This document shows positions 52,577 to 61,926 of a DNA stretch of 64,000 nt, one piece after another (the stretch's first letter is position 1; each line of letters opens with the position of its first letter). Below the pieces are notes generated by a model. It was not told where the DNA came from. It was given only the letters and a program-made list of their open reading frames with translations, and searched no databases. Location: NCBI GenBank assembly GCA_046155225.1, contig JBJXED010000039.1, positions 11,453 through 75,452 on the forward strand, given 5' to 3'. Source of the DNA: JAKFVA01 sp046155225. GTDB lineage: Bacteria; Pseudomonadota; Gammaproteobacteria; Burkholderiales; Burkholderiaceae_C. Made by a program: the position numbers and the translations under genes.

Positions 52577-54076
52577 TCAGCAGCCCGACAACACCAGTCG
52601 CCAGCTGGTCTTTTGCCATGCCTGCACCTCCTGCCGCAGCAAATGTGCCGATTGCGGAAATAATTCGGCCCAGCCGGTACGGCAGGTCAAATTGATTTCG
52701 TGGGTGTTGTTGGACTCAGAGCGCAAGTTGATGCCGGTCAAATCAGGCTCGCGCCGGGCATGGCAAAAAATCACCGCCAGGCGCAAGGCCATGAGTTGGT
52801 GGACAAACACCTCGTCGTCGAAATCCACCTCAAGCTTGCGCAGCTTGCCGCGGTGGCCCAGCACCAGTTGGCTCAGCCGGTGCAACTCGGGCAGGGCAAA
52901 GCCGGGAACGTCGGCGTGCTCCAAGATGTAAGCACCGTGCTTGTGGTAGTCACTGTGCGAGACATGAGTGCCGATTTCGTGCAGCCGGGCAGCCCATTCG
53001 AGCTTGCGCTGATACTGCGGCAACTCGGCTGCAGCCCCAGGTGGCTGAATTTGGGAAAACAACTGGTTGGCGACCGAGCCCACACGCGTGGCATGCTTGG
53101 TGTCTACGTCAAACTTGCGTGCCAGGCGCTCCACACTGGCCGAGCGGTGGTCGGTTTGGTCTTGTTCGCGGTCAAGCAGGTCGTACAGCACGCCATGGCG
53201 CAGCGCGCCTTCGGCCGCATGCATTTGCTCAATTTCGAGCAAGTCAAAAATGGCGCGCAGCACACTCACGCCGCCGCCCAGGACAGCGCGCCGGTCGTCG
53301 CGCAGGGCGTCCAGCCGCACACGGTCGGCGCTTTGCGCTTTGATGAGCTTGTCGAGCAGCCAATCCAGCCCCTCGCGGTTGACCAAGCCCGCTGGCCAGC
53401 CTGCGGCCGTGAGCACATCGCACACTGCACCCACCGTGCCCGAGGAGCCGTAGGCCACCTCCCAGGCACTTCGGCGGTACGCGTCCAAGGCTTCGTCCAG
53501 CACCGCTTTGGCGGCCACTTCGGCAATTTGAAAGGCGCTAGGCGTGAAGATGCCGTCGGCGAAATACTTCATCGACCACGCCACGCTGCCGACCCGGTAG
53601 GACTCGGTCACGTGAGGCTGCAAACCGGTACCCAGAATCAGCTCGGTTGAACGCCCGCCGATATCCACCACCAGCCGGCGCTCGGCGGATTGCGGCAAAA
53701 AACGCGCTACGCCTTGGTAGATCAGGCGGGCTTCTTCACGGCCCGAGATGATATCGATTGGAAAACCCAGGGCGTGGTGGGCGCCGACCAAAAATTCGTC
53801 CCGGTTGCGCGCCTCGCGCAGGGTTTGCGTCGCTACTGCGCGAATTTGCTGGGGGTCAAAGCCGCTGAGGCGTTCGCCAAAACGCGCTAAGCAGTCCCAG
53901 CCTCGCTGCATGGCCAGGGGCGTTAAATTGCGCTCGCTGTCCAGCCCATTGCCCTGGCGCACGGTTTCCTTCAAATACTCTGTTCGGTGAATTTGCCCGT
54001 ACTCCAGGCGGCCAATTTCAAGGCGAAAGCTGTTCGAGCCTAAATCGACAGCCGCTAGGCGCGTTCCGTTTTGCAT
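52577..54076 (-). CDS. ppx: exopolyphosphatase Ppx/GppA family
   Basis: A 499-residue sugar-kinase/actin-fold phosphatase that removes terminal phosphates from polyphosphate (GppA-type hydrolysis of pppGpp is the alternative). Opening LAAVDLGSNSFRLEIGR is the phosphate-1 loop, then RAVATQTLREARN, ISGREEARLIYQGV, LVVDIGGRSTELILG and AYGSSGTVGAV. A C-terminal HD-like helical domain includes ARLHEIGTHVSHSDYHKHGAYI. ATG 54076 chosen; ppk lies nearby in the opposite orientation. Confidence 0.95.
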   Translation of the reverse strand: MQNGTRLAAVDLGSNSFRLEIGRLEYGQIHRTEYLKETVRQGNGLDSERNLTPLAMQRGWDCLARFGERLSGFDPQQIRAVATQTLREARNRDEFLVGAHHALGFPIDIISGREEARLIYQGVARFLPQSAERRLVVDIGGRSTELILGTGLQPHVTESYRVGSVAWSMKYFADGIFTPSAFQIAEVAAKAVLDEALDAYRRSAWEVAYGSSGTVGAVCDVLTAAGWPAGLVNREGLDWLLDKLIKAQSADRVRLDALRDDRRAVLGGGVSVLRAIFDLLEIEQMHAAEGALRHGVLYDLLDREQDQTDHRSASVERLARKFDVDTKHATRVGSVANQLFSQIQPPGAAAELPQYQRKLEWAARLHEIGTHVSHSDYHKHGAYILEHADVPGFALPELHRLSQLVLGHRGKLRKLEVDFDDEVFVHQLMALRLAVIFCHARREPDLTGINLRSESNNTHEINLTCRTGWAELFPQSAHLLRQEVQAWQKTSWRLVLSGC

Positions 54077-54200
54077 GGGATGTTCAATGGTGGTGCTGGA
54101 ATCAGCATAGCACTCAGGCAGGAAGCGCATCAGATATGCAGGCCTTGAAAAAACAAAGGACAAAGGGCTTGGCGAGAGATGCTAGTGATAGCTCAAATGC

Positions 54201-54236
54201 GCTGCGGCCCCCACTACAAAAAGCAGGGGCCGCAGC
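54201..54236 (-). terminator. strong hairpin between the fasciclin gene and ppx
   Basis: GCTGCGGCCCC (54201-54211) pairs perfectly with GGGGCCGCAGC (54226-54236). It probably ends the leftward fasciclin transcript, but only a short U-rich stretch follows on that strand, so it may need help from Rho or act as a stabiliser. Confidence 0.4.
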
Positions 54237-54275
54237 AAAAAATTCAGCGCGGTGGGCCTGTCAGCCCATGAGGCC

Positions 54276-54761
54276 TTATTTCCTGGGTTTTGGCGGCATC
54301 AAAACAGAATCAATGACATGAATTACACCGTTGGTGGCGACGATGTCGGCTTTGGTCACCAGACCGTCCTCAATCGTCACAAAATCACCGGCTTTGGAGA
54401 GTTCAACATCGGCACCATGCACTGATTTCACCTTGCCGTTTTTGACGGCCGCGGCCATCACGCTGGCTGGCACCACATGGAACTTGAGCACCGAAGCCAG
54501 CATGGCAGGGTCTTTGCCCAGTGCATCCATGGTCTTGGCATCGACTTTGGCAAATGCTTCATTAGACGGTGCGAAAACTGTGAATGGGCCCGTACCTTTG
54601 AGCGTATCGGTCAGGCCAGCTTTGCCAACCAAAGTGTTCAAAGTGCTCAAATTGGGGGTGGCTGCAATGGTTTCTGCCACGGTGACGGTGGTGGGGCCAG
54701 AAGCGCAACCGGCCATAACAGCGGCAGCCGCTACGGCCAACAAGAATTTACGTTTGATCAT
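54276..54761 (-). CDS. fasciclin-domain lipoprotein
   Basis: A 161-residue protein with a lipoprotein signal (AVMAGC, Cys at 19) and one FAS1 domain. The two conserved FAS1 blocks are readable: FTVFAPSNEAFAKV (H1) and ATNGVIHVIDSVLMPP (H2), with VLKFHVVPASV between. FAS1 domains mediate adhesion or ligand binding at the cell surface. It is divergent from pstS across 199 bp; whether it shares phosphate regulation is unknown. Confidence 0.92.
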   Translation of the reverse strand: MIKRKFLLAVAAAAVMAGCASGPTTVTVAETIAATPNLSTLNTLVGKAGLTDTLKGTGPFTVFAPSNEAFAKVDAKTMDALGKDPAMLASVLKFHVVPASVMAAAVKNGKVKSVHGADVELSKAGDFVTIEDGLVTKADIVATNGVIHVIDSVLMPPKPRK

Positions 54762-54891
54762 GGTCTAAATCTCCTAGGTTAAAGACCACAGAAGGTTAAG
54801 TTTAATTTATGACCGAACCATGACATTCGCGGCCAAAACATCGAGTTGCCGTACGTAAGACCATGAATTACAACAGGTTTTGGTTTTTAAA

Positions 54892-54909
54892 TGTCACGTT
54901 ATCGTCATA
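54892..54909 (+). promoter_or_regulatory. candidate Pho box upstream of pstS
   Basis: TGTCACGTTATCGTCATA holds two half-sites TGTCA and CGTCA spaced exactly 11 bp start to start, about 50 bp before pstS, matching the PhoB direct-repeat pattern. Confidence 0.6.
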
Positions 54910-54960
54910 TATGACGCTTACAGTGCAATCGTTTATTCAATCACTTACGAGGTACCTTAG

Positions 54961-55989
54961 ATGAAACTGAACGTGAAATTTGCTGCTTTGGGTTTGGCTG
55001 TGTTTGCTGTGACTGCGACAGCGCAAGAGGTGACCGGTGCCGGTGCTAGCTTTCCTGCACCGCTGTACTCCAAATGGGCTTCTGATTACAACAAGGCCAC
55101 CGGTGTGCGGGTGAATTACCAATCCGTCGGCTCTGGAGCCGGTATTACCCAGATCACCAACAAAACAGTCGATTTCGGCGCTTCTGATGCACCCTTGAAA
55201 GACGATGATCTGGCAAAGCGCGGCCTTATTCAGTTCCCAACAGTTATCGGGGGCGTTGTGCCAGTTATCAATGTTCGCGGGATTGCACCGGGCCAAATGA
55301 AGTTGACGGGCCAGGTCTTGGGCGATATTTACCTGGGCAAGATTACCCGCTGGACCGATCCTGCCATCAAGGCTTTGAACCCTACACTGCCCTTGCCTGA
55401 TGCGGCGATTTCTCCCGTTCGCCGCGCTGACGGTTCGGGCACCACGTTCATCTTCACCAACTACCTGAGCAAGGTCAATGCCGAATGGAAAACACGTGCT
55501 GGCGAAGGCACGGCGATCAATTGGCCAGTAGGCGCAGGCGGTAAAGGCAACGAGGGTGTGGCGGCATTCGTTAGCCGTTTGCCCAACTCAATTGGCTATT
55601 TGGAGTATGCGTACGTCAAACAAAATAAACTGACATATACACAACTTCAAAATCTGGCCGGCGTTTATGTATCACCCGATGACCTGACATTCAAAGCCGC
55701 AGCCGCAGGTGCCGAGTGGACCAAAAGCTTCTACCAAATTCTGACGAATCAGCCTGGTAATGAGTCTTGGCCCATCACTGGCGCTACTTTCATCATGATG
55801 CACAAGGTTCAAACCAAGCCCGAACAAGCAACTCAGGCTTTGAAATTCTTTGACTGGGCCTATAAAAACGGCGATGCAACCGCTGGTTCGCTCGAGTATG
55901 TGCCCATGCCTGCCGTCGTCAAAACGGTTATTGAAAAAGCTTGGGGTGAGATTAAAGACGCGTCCGGTAAACCAGTTGCTCTTAAATAA
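54961..55989 (+). CDS. pstS: phosphate ABC transporter substrate-binding protein
   Basis: A 342-residue periplasmic phosphate receptor. A signal peptide ends near VTATAQ; the mature protein starts EVTGAGASFPAPLYSKW and has the phosphate-contact blocks VGSGAGITQITNKTVDFGASDAPL and RADGSGTTFIFTNYLS. First gene of pstSCAB-phoU-phoB-phoR, behind a candidate Pho box; a hairpin follows before pstC. Confidence 0.97.
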   Translation: MKLNVKFAALGLAVFAVTATAQEVTGAGASFPAPLYSKWASDYNKATGVRVNYQSVGSGAGITQITNKTVDFGASDAPLKDDDLAKRGLIQFPTVIGGVVPVINVRGIAPGQMKLTGQVLGDIYLGKITRWTDPAIKALNPTLPLPDAAISPVRRADGSGTTFIFTNYLSKVNAEWKTRAGEGTAINWPVGAGGKGNEGVAAFVSRLPNSIGYLEYAYVKQNKLTYTQLQNLAGVYVSPDDLTFKAAAAGAEWTKSFYQILTNQPGNESWPITGATFIMMHKVQTKPEQATQALKFFDWAYKNGDATAGSLEYVPMPAVVKTVIEKAWGEIKDASGKPVALK

Positions 55990-56030
55990 CTAGCCAGCTG
56001 TTTCCTAGTTCCTGGAAATCCAAAATAGGC

Positions 56031-56058
56031 AATGCCGTCAGAGCAATCTGGCGGTATT
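56031..56058 (+). promoter_or_regulatory. intercistronic hairpin between pstS and pstC
   Basis: AATGCCGTCAGA (56031-56042), loop GCAA, TCTGGCGGTATT (56047-56058), pairing over 12 bp with two G-U pairs. There is no U-tract, so it may stabilise pstS mRNA or lower pstC expression, as expected where the binding protein is needed in excess. Confidence 0.55.
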
Positions 56059-56083
56059 GTCGGTTTATAAAAGGCTAATAAAA

Positions 56084-57112
56084 GTGTCCAGCACCTTACC
56101 TGCAAGCAAATCACCTCTGCCCAAAGTGAACAAGACTCGCGCACGGGTTGCATCCAGTCCACCGCCCGATGCACGCAGTTCAGGCCAAACGGCTGACATC
56201 GTGTTCGGTTTTTTGGCAAAGTCAGCGGCAGTTTTGACCATGGCTTTGCTGGTAGCCATTTTGATTTCGCTGGTCATTGGCGCTTGGCCTGCCATATCCA
56301 AATATGGTTTGGGCTTTCTGACAAGTACTGTCTGGGACCCCGTCCAGTTAGAGTTTGGCGGGTTGGTGATGATTTACGGCACGATCGCGACATCGCTGAT
56401 TGCCGTGTTGATTGCAGTACCCATCAGTTTCGGTATTGCCCTGTTTTTGACCGAACTTTCTCCGCCTTGGCTTAAACGACCCTTGGGCACAGCCATTGAG
56501 TTATTGGCCGCAATCCCGTCAATTGTGTACGGTATGTGGGGTTTGCTGGTTTTTGGCCCAATTCTTGGCAAGTATGTTCAAGCACCCTTGCAAGCTGCCT
56601 TTGACGGAGTGCCGTTTTTGGGTGCTTTGGTGAGCGGTCCGCCCGTCGGCATTGGACTTTTATCAGCTGGCATTATTTTGGCCATCATGATCATCCCATT
56701 CATAGCTTCCGTGATGCGCGATGTGTTTGAAGTTACCCCGGCTTTGTTGAAAGAGTCGGCTTACGGCTTGGGTGCTACTACCTGGGAAGTAGTTTCCAGG
56801 GTGGTTTTGCCATATACCAAGGCTGGCGTCATTGGCGGCATCATGCTAGGTTTGGGACGCGCACTGGGTGAAACTATGGCGGTCACCTTTGTGATTGGCA
56901 ATTTCAACCAATTGGACTCCCTTAGCCTGTTTCAGGCGGCAAACAGCATTACTTCGGCGCTGGCAAATGAATTTGCCGAAGCAGCACCCGGTTTGCACCA
57001 AGCCTCACTGATTTATTTAGGCTTGATTCTGTTTTTCATCACCTTCATTGTGCTTATTCTGTCGAAGGTATTGCTCGCCAAGCTGGCTAAAAACGAGGGA
57101 ACATCGTCATGA
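56084..57112 (+). CDS. pstC: phosphate ABC transporter permease PstC
   Basis: A 342-residue inner-membrane permease with six helices and the EAA loop region ALLKESAYGLGATTWEVVSRVVLP. It is longer than E. coli PstC (319) because of a basic cytoplasmic N-terminal tail (KVNKTRARVASSPPPDARSS). I used GTG 56084 with AAAGG upstream; TTG 56057 in the same frame is possible. It overlaps pstA by 4 bp. Confidence 0.95.
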   Translation: MSSTLPASKSPLPKVNKTRARVASSPPPDARSSGQTADIVFGFLAKSAAVLTMALLVAILISLVIGAWPAISKYGLGFLTSTVWDPVQLEFGGLVMIYGTIATSLIAVLIAVPISFGIALFLTELSPPWLKRPLGTAIELLAAIPSIVYGMWGLLVFGPILGKYVQAPLQAAFDGVPFLGALVSGPPVGIGLLSAGIILAIMIIPFIASVMRDVFEVTPALLKESAYGLGATTWEVVSRVVLPYTKAGVIGGIMLGLGRALGETMAVTFVIGNFNQLDSLSLFQAANSITSALANEFAEAAPGLHQASLIYLGLILFFITFIVLILSKVLLAKLAKNEGTSS

Positions 57113-57969
57113 GCGCCGTTTTGAAAGATACAAGACTTCAAAAGTTCAACCAGAGAAAGTTGACCAACCAAATCGCCATTGTTTTATCGCTGGGAGCCAT
57201 GGCTTTTGGTTTGTTCTGGCTGATGTGGATTTTGTGGGAAACGCTCCGGCTCGGTATCTCTGGCCTGTCCCTGACGCTTTTCACTCAAATGACGCCACCG
57301 CCGAATGAAGAAGGTGGATTGGCCAATGCCATATTCGGCTCGTTTGTGATGGTTTTGCTCGCAACTTTTGTCGGCACACCCATTGGCATGATGGCCGGCA
57401 TTTATTTGGCGGAATACGAGACCAAGAGTTGGCTTGCCAACGTTACGCGTTACGTGAATGACATCTTGTTGTCGGCACCCTCTATTGTGGTGGGCTTGTT
57501 TATTTATGCGGTAGTGGTTTCTCGCTATAAATCGTTTTCGGGCTGGGCGGGTGTATTGGCGCTGGCCTTGCTCGTCATACCGGTAGTTGTTCGCACCACA
57601 GAGGGTATGTTGCAATTAATTCCGTCTGCTTTGCGTGAGGCCGCCTATGCATTGGGCGCGCCCAAGTGGAAAGTTATCTTGAGCATCACATTGAAATCCG
57701 CCCGGGCTGGTGTTATTACAGGGATTTTGCTGGCGGTTGCACGCGTATCAGGAGAGACAGCTCCATTGCTGTTTACGGCGCTGAGTAACCAATTCTGGAC
57801 AAGCAATTTGAGCGAGCCGATGGCCAGTTTGCCCGTTACGATATTTAAATTTGCTCTGAGTCCGTATGAAAACTGGCAGCAGCTTGCTTGGGCTGGTGTT
57901 TTCTTGATTACGGTGGCGGTGTTGGCCCTCAATATATTGGCCCGCTTGCTTACGCAGCAGAAGCATTGA
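57109..57969 (+). CDS. pstA: phosphate ABC transporter permease PstA
   Basis: A 286-residue six-helix permease partner of PstC. It shows the large loop GGLANAIFGSFVMVLLATFVGTPIG, YVNDILLSAPSIVVGLF and the EAA loop ALREAAYALGAPKWKVILSI. The ATG overlaps the pstC stop (ATGA). pstB follows after 47 bp with an AAAGG ribosome site. Confidence 0.97.
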   Translation: MSAVLKDTRLQKFNQRKLTNQIAIVLSLGAMAFGLFWLMWILWETLRLGISGLSLTLFTQMTPPPNEEGGLANAIFGSFVMVLLATFVGTPIGMMAGIYLAEYETKSWLANVTRYVNDILLSAPSIVVGLFIYAVVVSRYKSFSGWAGVLALALLVIPVVVRTTEGMLQLIPSALREAAYALGAPKWKVILSITLKSARAGVITGILLAVARVSGETAPLLFTALSNQFWTSNLSEPMASLPVTIFKFALSPYENWQQLAWAGVFLITVAVLALNILARLLTQQKH

Positions 57970-58016
57970 TCCGGCCTACCAAATCACATCACACATCAAT
58001 TTAAAAAAGGTCTGCC

Positions 58017-58793
58017 ATGAGTGCTGTCGCTAACAATCTGAAGTCGAAAATCTCTGTCCGTGATTTGAATTTTTATTACGGTAAATTTCATGCTTTGAAG
58101 TCGATTAATTTAGAAATTCCCGAGAAAAAAGTCACTGCCTTTATCGGTCCCTCAGGCTGCGGTAAGTCAACTTTGCTGCGCGTATTCAACCGTATGTATG
58201 CACTCTATCCAGAGCAACGTGCTGAGGGAAAAATTATTCTTGATGGTGAAAATCTGCTGACGACCAAGCGAGATGTTGCCTTGATTCGGGCCAAGGTCGG
58301 CATGGTATTCCAGAAGCCGACACCATTTCCGATGTCGATCCGCGACAACATTGCTTTTGGCGTCAAGTTGTTTGAAAACTTGAGTGCTTCCGATATGGAT
58401 GACCGCGTTGAGTGGGCGCTCCGCAAAGCGGCTCTTTGGGGCGAAGTCAAAGACAAGCTGGATCAAAGCGGCTCCGGGCTTTCAGGCGGTCAGCAGCAAC
58501 GCCTGTGCATTGCACGTGGCATTGCCATCAAGCCTGAGGTGCTCCTCCTTGATGAGCCATGTTCGGCGCTGGACCCTATCTCCACCGCAAAAATTGAAGA
58601 GTTGATTGCCGAACTGAAGAACGATTACACCGTCATCATAGTGACCCACAACATGCAACAAGCAGCGCGTTGCAGTGATTACACCGCCTATATGTATTTG
58701 GGTGATTTGATGGAGTTTGGCGAAACAGAGCAAATGTTCTTCAAGCCCACGCGCAAGGAAACAGAAGACTACATTACCGGTCGTTTCGGTTAA
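58017..58793 (+). CDS. pstB: phosphate ABC transporter ATPase PstB
   Basis: A 258-residue ATPase powering phosphate import. Walker A GPSGCGKST, signature LSGGQQQRLCIARG, Walker B VLLLDEPCSALDP and the H-loop IVTHNMQQAARCSD are all intact; LMEFGETEQMFFKP is typical of PstB C-termini. phoU begins 9 bp downstream. Confidence 0.98.
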   Translation: MSAVANNLKSKISVRDLNFYYGKFHALKSINLEIPEKKVTAFIGPSGCGKSTLLRVFNRMYALYPEQRAEGKIILDGENLLTTKRDVALIRAKVGMVFQKPTPFPMSIRDNIAFGVKLFENLSASDMDDRVEWALRKAALWGEVKDKLDQSGSGLSGGQQQRLCIARGIAIKPEVLLLDEPCSALDPISTAKIEELIAELKNDYTVIIVTHNMQQAARCSDYTAYMYLGDLMEFGETEQMFFKPTRKETEDYITGRFG

Positions 58794-58802
58794 TGGTGCG
58801 CC

Positions 58803-59504
58803 ATGCCTGACAAACATATCTCGTCACAATTTGACAGCGAACTTAATGCCGTCACCTTGCGGTTGATGGAGTTAGGGGGCTTGGTGGAATCACAAATTCG
58901 CCATGCGATTTATGCGTTGTCACAGTTCAGTGTTGAGGTTGCGAACCAGGTATCCCAAACCGAGTTCCAGGTGAACGCCATGGAGATTGAGATTGATCGC
59001 GATTTGTCATCAATCATTGGGCGCCGTCAACCTACAGCAGTGGACTTGCGGTTGCTGATTGCGATCTCCAAGACAACCGCTAATCTTGAGCGGGTGGGTG
59101 ACGAAGCCGAAAAAATTGCCAGGATGGTTAAATCGATTATCAGCAGTGGTTCCGCGCGTTCTTTGCCCACGACAGACCTTCGAGTTGCTGCGGATATGGC
59201 GTCGAGTTTGTTGCGCAAAGCGCTGGATGCATTTGCCAGGCTGGATACGGAAGCGGCAGTCACCATCCTCAAAGAGGACGACATGATTGACCGTGAGTTT
59301 GATGGTTTTGTGCGCAAACTCATCACCTACATGATGGAAGACCCGCGTACGATTTCTCCGAGCTTGGACCTGCTGTTCCTAGCCAAAGCGATTGAGCGTA
59401 TTGGAGATCATGCTAAAAATATTGCAGAACTTATCATCTACATCGTCAAAGGTGCCGATGTGCGTCACACTACGATGGACCAGATTGAGTCTGCCGTTCG
59501 CTGA
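58803..59504 (+). CDS. phoU: phosphate signalling regulator PhoU
   Basis: A 233-residue protein of two PhoU three-helix bundles, each with the metal-contact pattern: NAMEIEIDRDLSSIIGRRQP and the second-repeat block DMIDREFDGFVRKLITYM. Typical flanking blocks are ISKTTANLERVGDEAEKIA and FLAKAIERIGDHAKNIAE. PhoU links Pst transport to PhoR and keeps the Pho regulon off when phosphate is ample. 14 bp separate it from phoB. Confidence 0.97.
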   Translation: MPDKHISSQFDSELNAVTLRLMELGGLVESQIRHAIYALSQFSVEVANQVSQTEFQVNAMEIEIDRDLSSIIGRRQPTAVDLRLLIAISKTTANLERVGDEAEKIARMVKSIISSGSARSLPTTDLRVAADMASSLLRKALDAFARLDTEAAVTILKEDDMIDREFDGFVRKLITYMMEDPRTISPSLDLLFLAKAIERIGDHAKNIAELIIYIVKGADVRHTTMDQIESAVR

Positions 59505-59518
59505 CTACCTATCCTCAA

Positions 59519-60226
59519 ATGAAAAGTCAACCCCGCATACTCATCGTTGAAGATGAGCCCGCCATCGCTGAGTTGGTGGCTGTGAATCTTCGGCACAATG
59601 GTTTTCAACCTGTTTGGGCCGAGGACGGAGAATCTGCCCAGCGCGAACTGGATGCCGTTTTGCCCGATATTATTTTGCTTGACTGGATGTTGCCCGGACA
59701 AAGCGGCTTGGTATTGGCCAGAAAATGGCGTTCTGAATTGCGTACAAAAGCGATTCCTATTTTGATGTTGACCGCACGCGGTGATGAGCCAGACAAGGTC
59801 GCTGGGCTTGATGCGGGTGCTGATGACTACATCACTAAACCGTTTTCAACACAAGAGTTGCTTGCGCGTATCCGGGCAGTACTGCGCAGGCGCGCACCAG
59901 AACAGGTTAATGACACGGTGACTATCAGCAGCCTTGTGCTGGATGCGGCAACGCACCGCGTCAATTACCAAGGTCAGATACTCAAAATTGGGCCTACCGA
60001 ATTCAAGTTGCTGCATTACCTGATGAAGCACCCAGAGCGGGTTCATAGCCGGTCGCAGCTTTTGGACAAGGTGTGGGGAGACCATGTCTTCATTGAAGAG
60101 CGAACCGTGGATGTTCATGTCAAGCGCTTGCGCGAAGCTCTGGGCGCGGCTGGTACGATGGTTGAAACCGTCAGGGGTGCTGGCTACCGATTGACTGCCC
60201 AGCCGCAAATTGCCGTACAGGTCTGA
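59519..60226 (+). CDS. phoB: phosphate regulon response regulator PhoB
   Basis: A 235-residue OmpR-type regulator. The receiver domain shows ILIVEDEPAIAELVAVNL and the phospho-acceptor Asp in IILLDWMLPG, with Lys in YITKPFSTQELLAR. The C-terminal winged helix has LIGPTEFKLL-like KIGPTEFKLLHYLM and RTVDVHVKRLREAL. It is expected to bind the two candidate Pho boxes described here. Confidence 0.97.
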   Translation: MKSQPRILIVEDEPAIAELVAVNLRHNGFQPVWAEDGESAQRELDAVLPDIILLDWMLPGQSGLVLARKWRSELRTKAIPILMLTARGDEPDKVAGLDAGADDYITKPFSTQELLARIRAVLRRRAPEQVNDTVTISSLVLDAATHRVNYQGQILKIGPTEFKLLHYLMKHPERVHSRSQLLDKVWGDHVFIEERTVDVHVKRLREALGAAGTMVETVRGAGYRLTAQPQIAVQV

Positions 60227-60268
60227 CAATTATTCTTCCCCTGCACCTATCGGTGCTTGTACGGCGGC

Positions 60269-61678
60269 ATGGATGCGGGGCGTGTCTTTATGAGATGGCG
60301 GTTTGTTGTTTATTTCAGTTCGTGCTTACTGGCCATTTTGTCTGGATGGGTTGCGTATAACTGGCTTGGTGCTTTGCTGGGTGTCTTGCTGGTTTGTGTG
60401 TTGTGGTTCTTCGCAGATTCTTATTCAGGCTGGCGTTTGCTGGAGTGGATTAAGCGCGACGAGCCCACCAACCCGCCGCCGCTTTTTGGTCTCTGGGGCG
60501 AGCTTAGCAAACGTTTTCGCCGCTTGCTCAAGTCGCGCGAGATTCAAATTCTTGACAGCCAAGCACGCCTACATGAGTTTTTAGCTGCAATACAGGCCTC
60601 ACCCAATGGTGTGGTGTTGCTGGATTCGAATGGGCGCATTGAGTGGTGCAATCAAACGGCGGCAGCGCAATTTGGCTTTGATGCACAGCGTGACTTATTG
60701 CAACTCATTGGAAATTTGGTCCGTGATCCCGCTTTCTTGGCGTACTACAACGACGACGACTATTCCAGCGAGGTCGTGATCCAGGCACGGGACAGCACGC
60801 CTGCCCGGCCCGTCAAACTTGCGGTACACCTGCATCCCTATGGTGAAGGTCGAAGGCTGTTGCTGTCCAGGGATGTCACCGCAGTGGAGCAGGCCGAAGC
60901 GATGCGGCGGGATTTTGTTGCCAATGTTTCCCACGAAATACGCACGCCACTTACGGTACTTTCAGGCTTTGTGGAAACACTTCAAAACCTGCCTTTGCAT
61001 CAAGACGAACGCTTGCGCTACTTAGGACTGATGCAGCAACAAGCTTCGCGGATGCAGACCCTGGTGAGCGATTTATTGACCTTGTCCAAGCTCGAAGGCA
61101 GTCCGTTGCCCAGTTTGAACGACCGCGCCTCTATTCACGCCCTGCTGACACAATGCGAGCAAGAGGGCCGGGCTTTGTCGGACTTGCTTACGCAAAACCT
61201 TGCGAAAAAACACCACTTCAAATTCGAAACTCTGGCAAATCCCGCGTACTTGGGGGACTTGGCGGGCAACTACAACGAGTTGCTCAGTGCAATGTCTAAT
61301 TTAGTGAGCAATGCAGTCAGGTATACCGCGCCAGGCGGGGAGATTGCAGTGAAATGGGAAGCTTTAAGCGACGGGCGGGCAGTGTTCTCGGTAACTGATT
61401 CAGGTCCCGGAATTGCGCCCGAACATATCAATAGATTGACGGAACGGTTCTACCGGGTGGACAACAGCCGCTCTCGGGAAACTGGCGGTACAGGGTTGGG
61501 CTTGGCTATTGTCAAGCACGTGGTTCAACGCCACGGCGCAGAGCTTTTGGTTGAAAGTGCGGTGGGCAAAGGTTCACAGTTCCGGATACTTTTCCCGGCA
61601 ATTAGGCTGGTCGCCGGTACCAGCAATACGCCATTTCAACCGCTGGAGTCTGGGCAGTCAGTGCGGCGAGTTGCTTAG
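60269..61678 (+). CDS. phoR: phosphate regulon sensor histidine kinase PhoR
   Basis: A 469-residue membrane kinase. Two N-terminal helices (about residues 10-55) with little periplasmic sequence, a PAS domain (IQASPNGVVLLDSNGRIEWCN), HisKA with the phospho-His in FVANVSHEIRTPLTVLSGF, and HATPase_c with AMSNLVSNAVRYT, VTDSGPGIAPEH and GGTGLGLAIVKHV. The start is uncertain: ATG 60269, or ATG 60290 giving seven residues less. Last gene of the pst-pho operon. Confidence 0.95.
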   Translation: MDAGRVFMRWRFVVYFSSCLLAILSGWVAYNWLGALLGVLLVCVLWFFADSYSGWRLLEWIKRDEPTNPPPLFGLWGELSKRFRRLLKSREIQILDSQARLHEFLAAIQASPNGVVLLDSNGRIEWCNQTAAAQFGFDAQRDLLQLIGNLVRDPAFLAYYNDDDYSSEVVIQARDSTPARPVKLAVHLHPYGEGRRLLLSRDVTAVEQAEAMRRDFVANVSHEIRTPLTVLSGFVETLQNLPLHQDERLRYLGLMQQQASRMQTLVSDLLTLSKLEGSPLPSLNDRASIHALLTQCEQEGRALSDLLTQNLAKKHHFKFETLANPAYLGDLAGNYNELLSAMSNLVSNAVRYTAPGGEIAVKWEALSDGRAVFSVTDSGPGIAPEHINRLTERFYRVDNSRSRETGGTGLGLAIVKHVVQRHGAELLVESAVGKGSQFRILFPAIRLVAGTSNTPFQPLESGQSVRRVA

Positions 61679-61813
61679 TCATCAGAGCTTGGAAGAATTC
61701 AAATTCAAACAGCATACATGGCAAGCTCAAATGCCATAAGCCTCGGCTATCCGGCCAGCCGCCCCTCAGAAGCGCAAAAAGCACTTTTACGCGCATATTC
61801 TGCTGTTTTTAAT

Positions 61814-61866
61814 GCCTTATTGACCTGTAGCCAGCGTATTTCCTGCCCGTGCCGCTATCAATCTAG
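61814..61866 (+). repeat. dispersed repeat, copy E
   Basis: TGACCTGTAGCCAGCGTATTT then CCCGTGCCGCTATCAATCTAG, a good copy in the 248-bp gap between phoR and the convergent ArnT-like gene. I see nothing else in that gap. Confidence 0.7.
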
Positions 61867-61926
61867 CTTTACTGCAACGGCGACCTTGTGTTTTTTGCAA
61901 TCGCCTTTCCGCACACACGGCAATGA

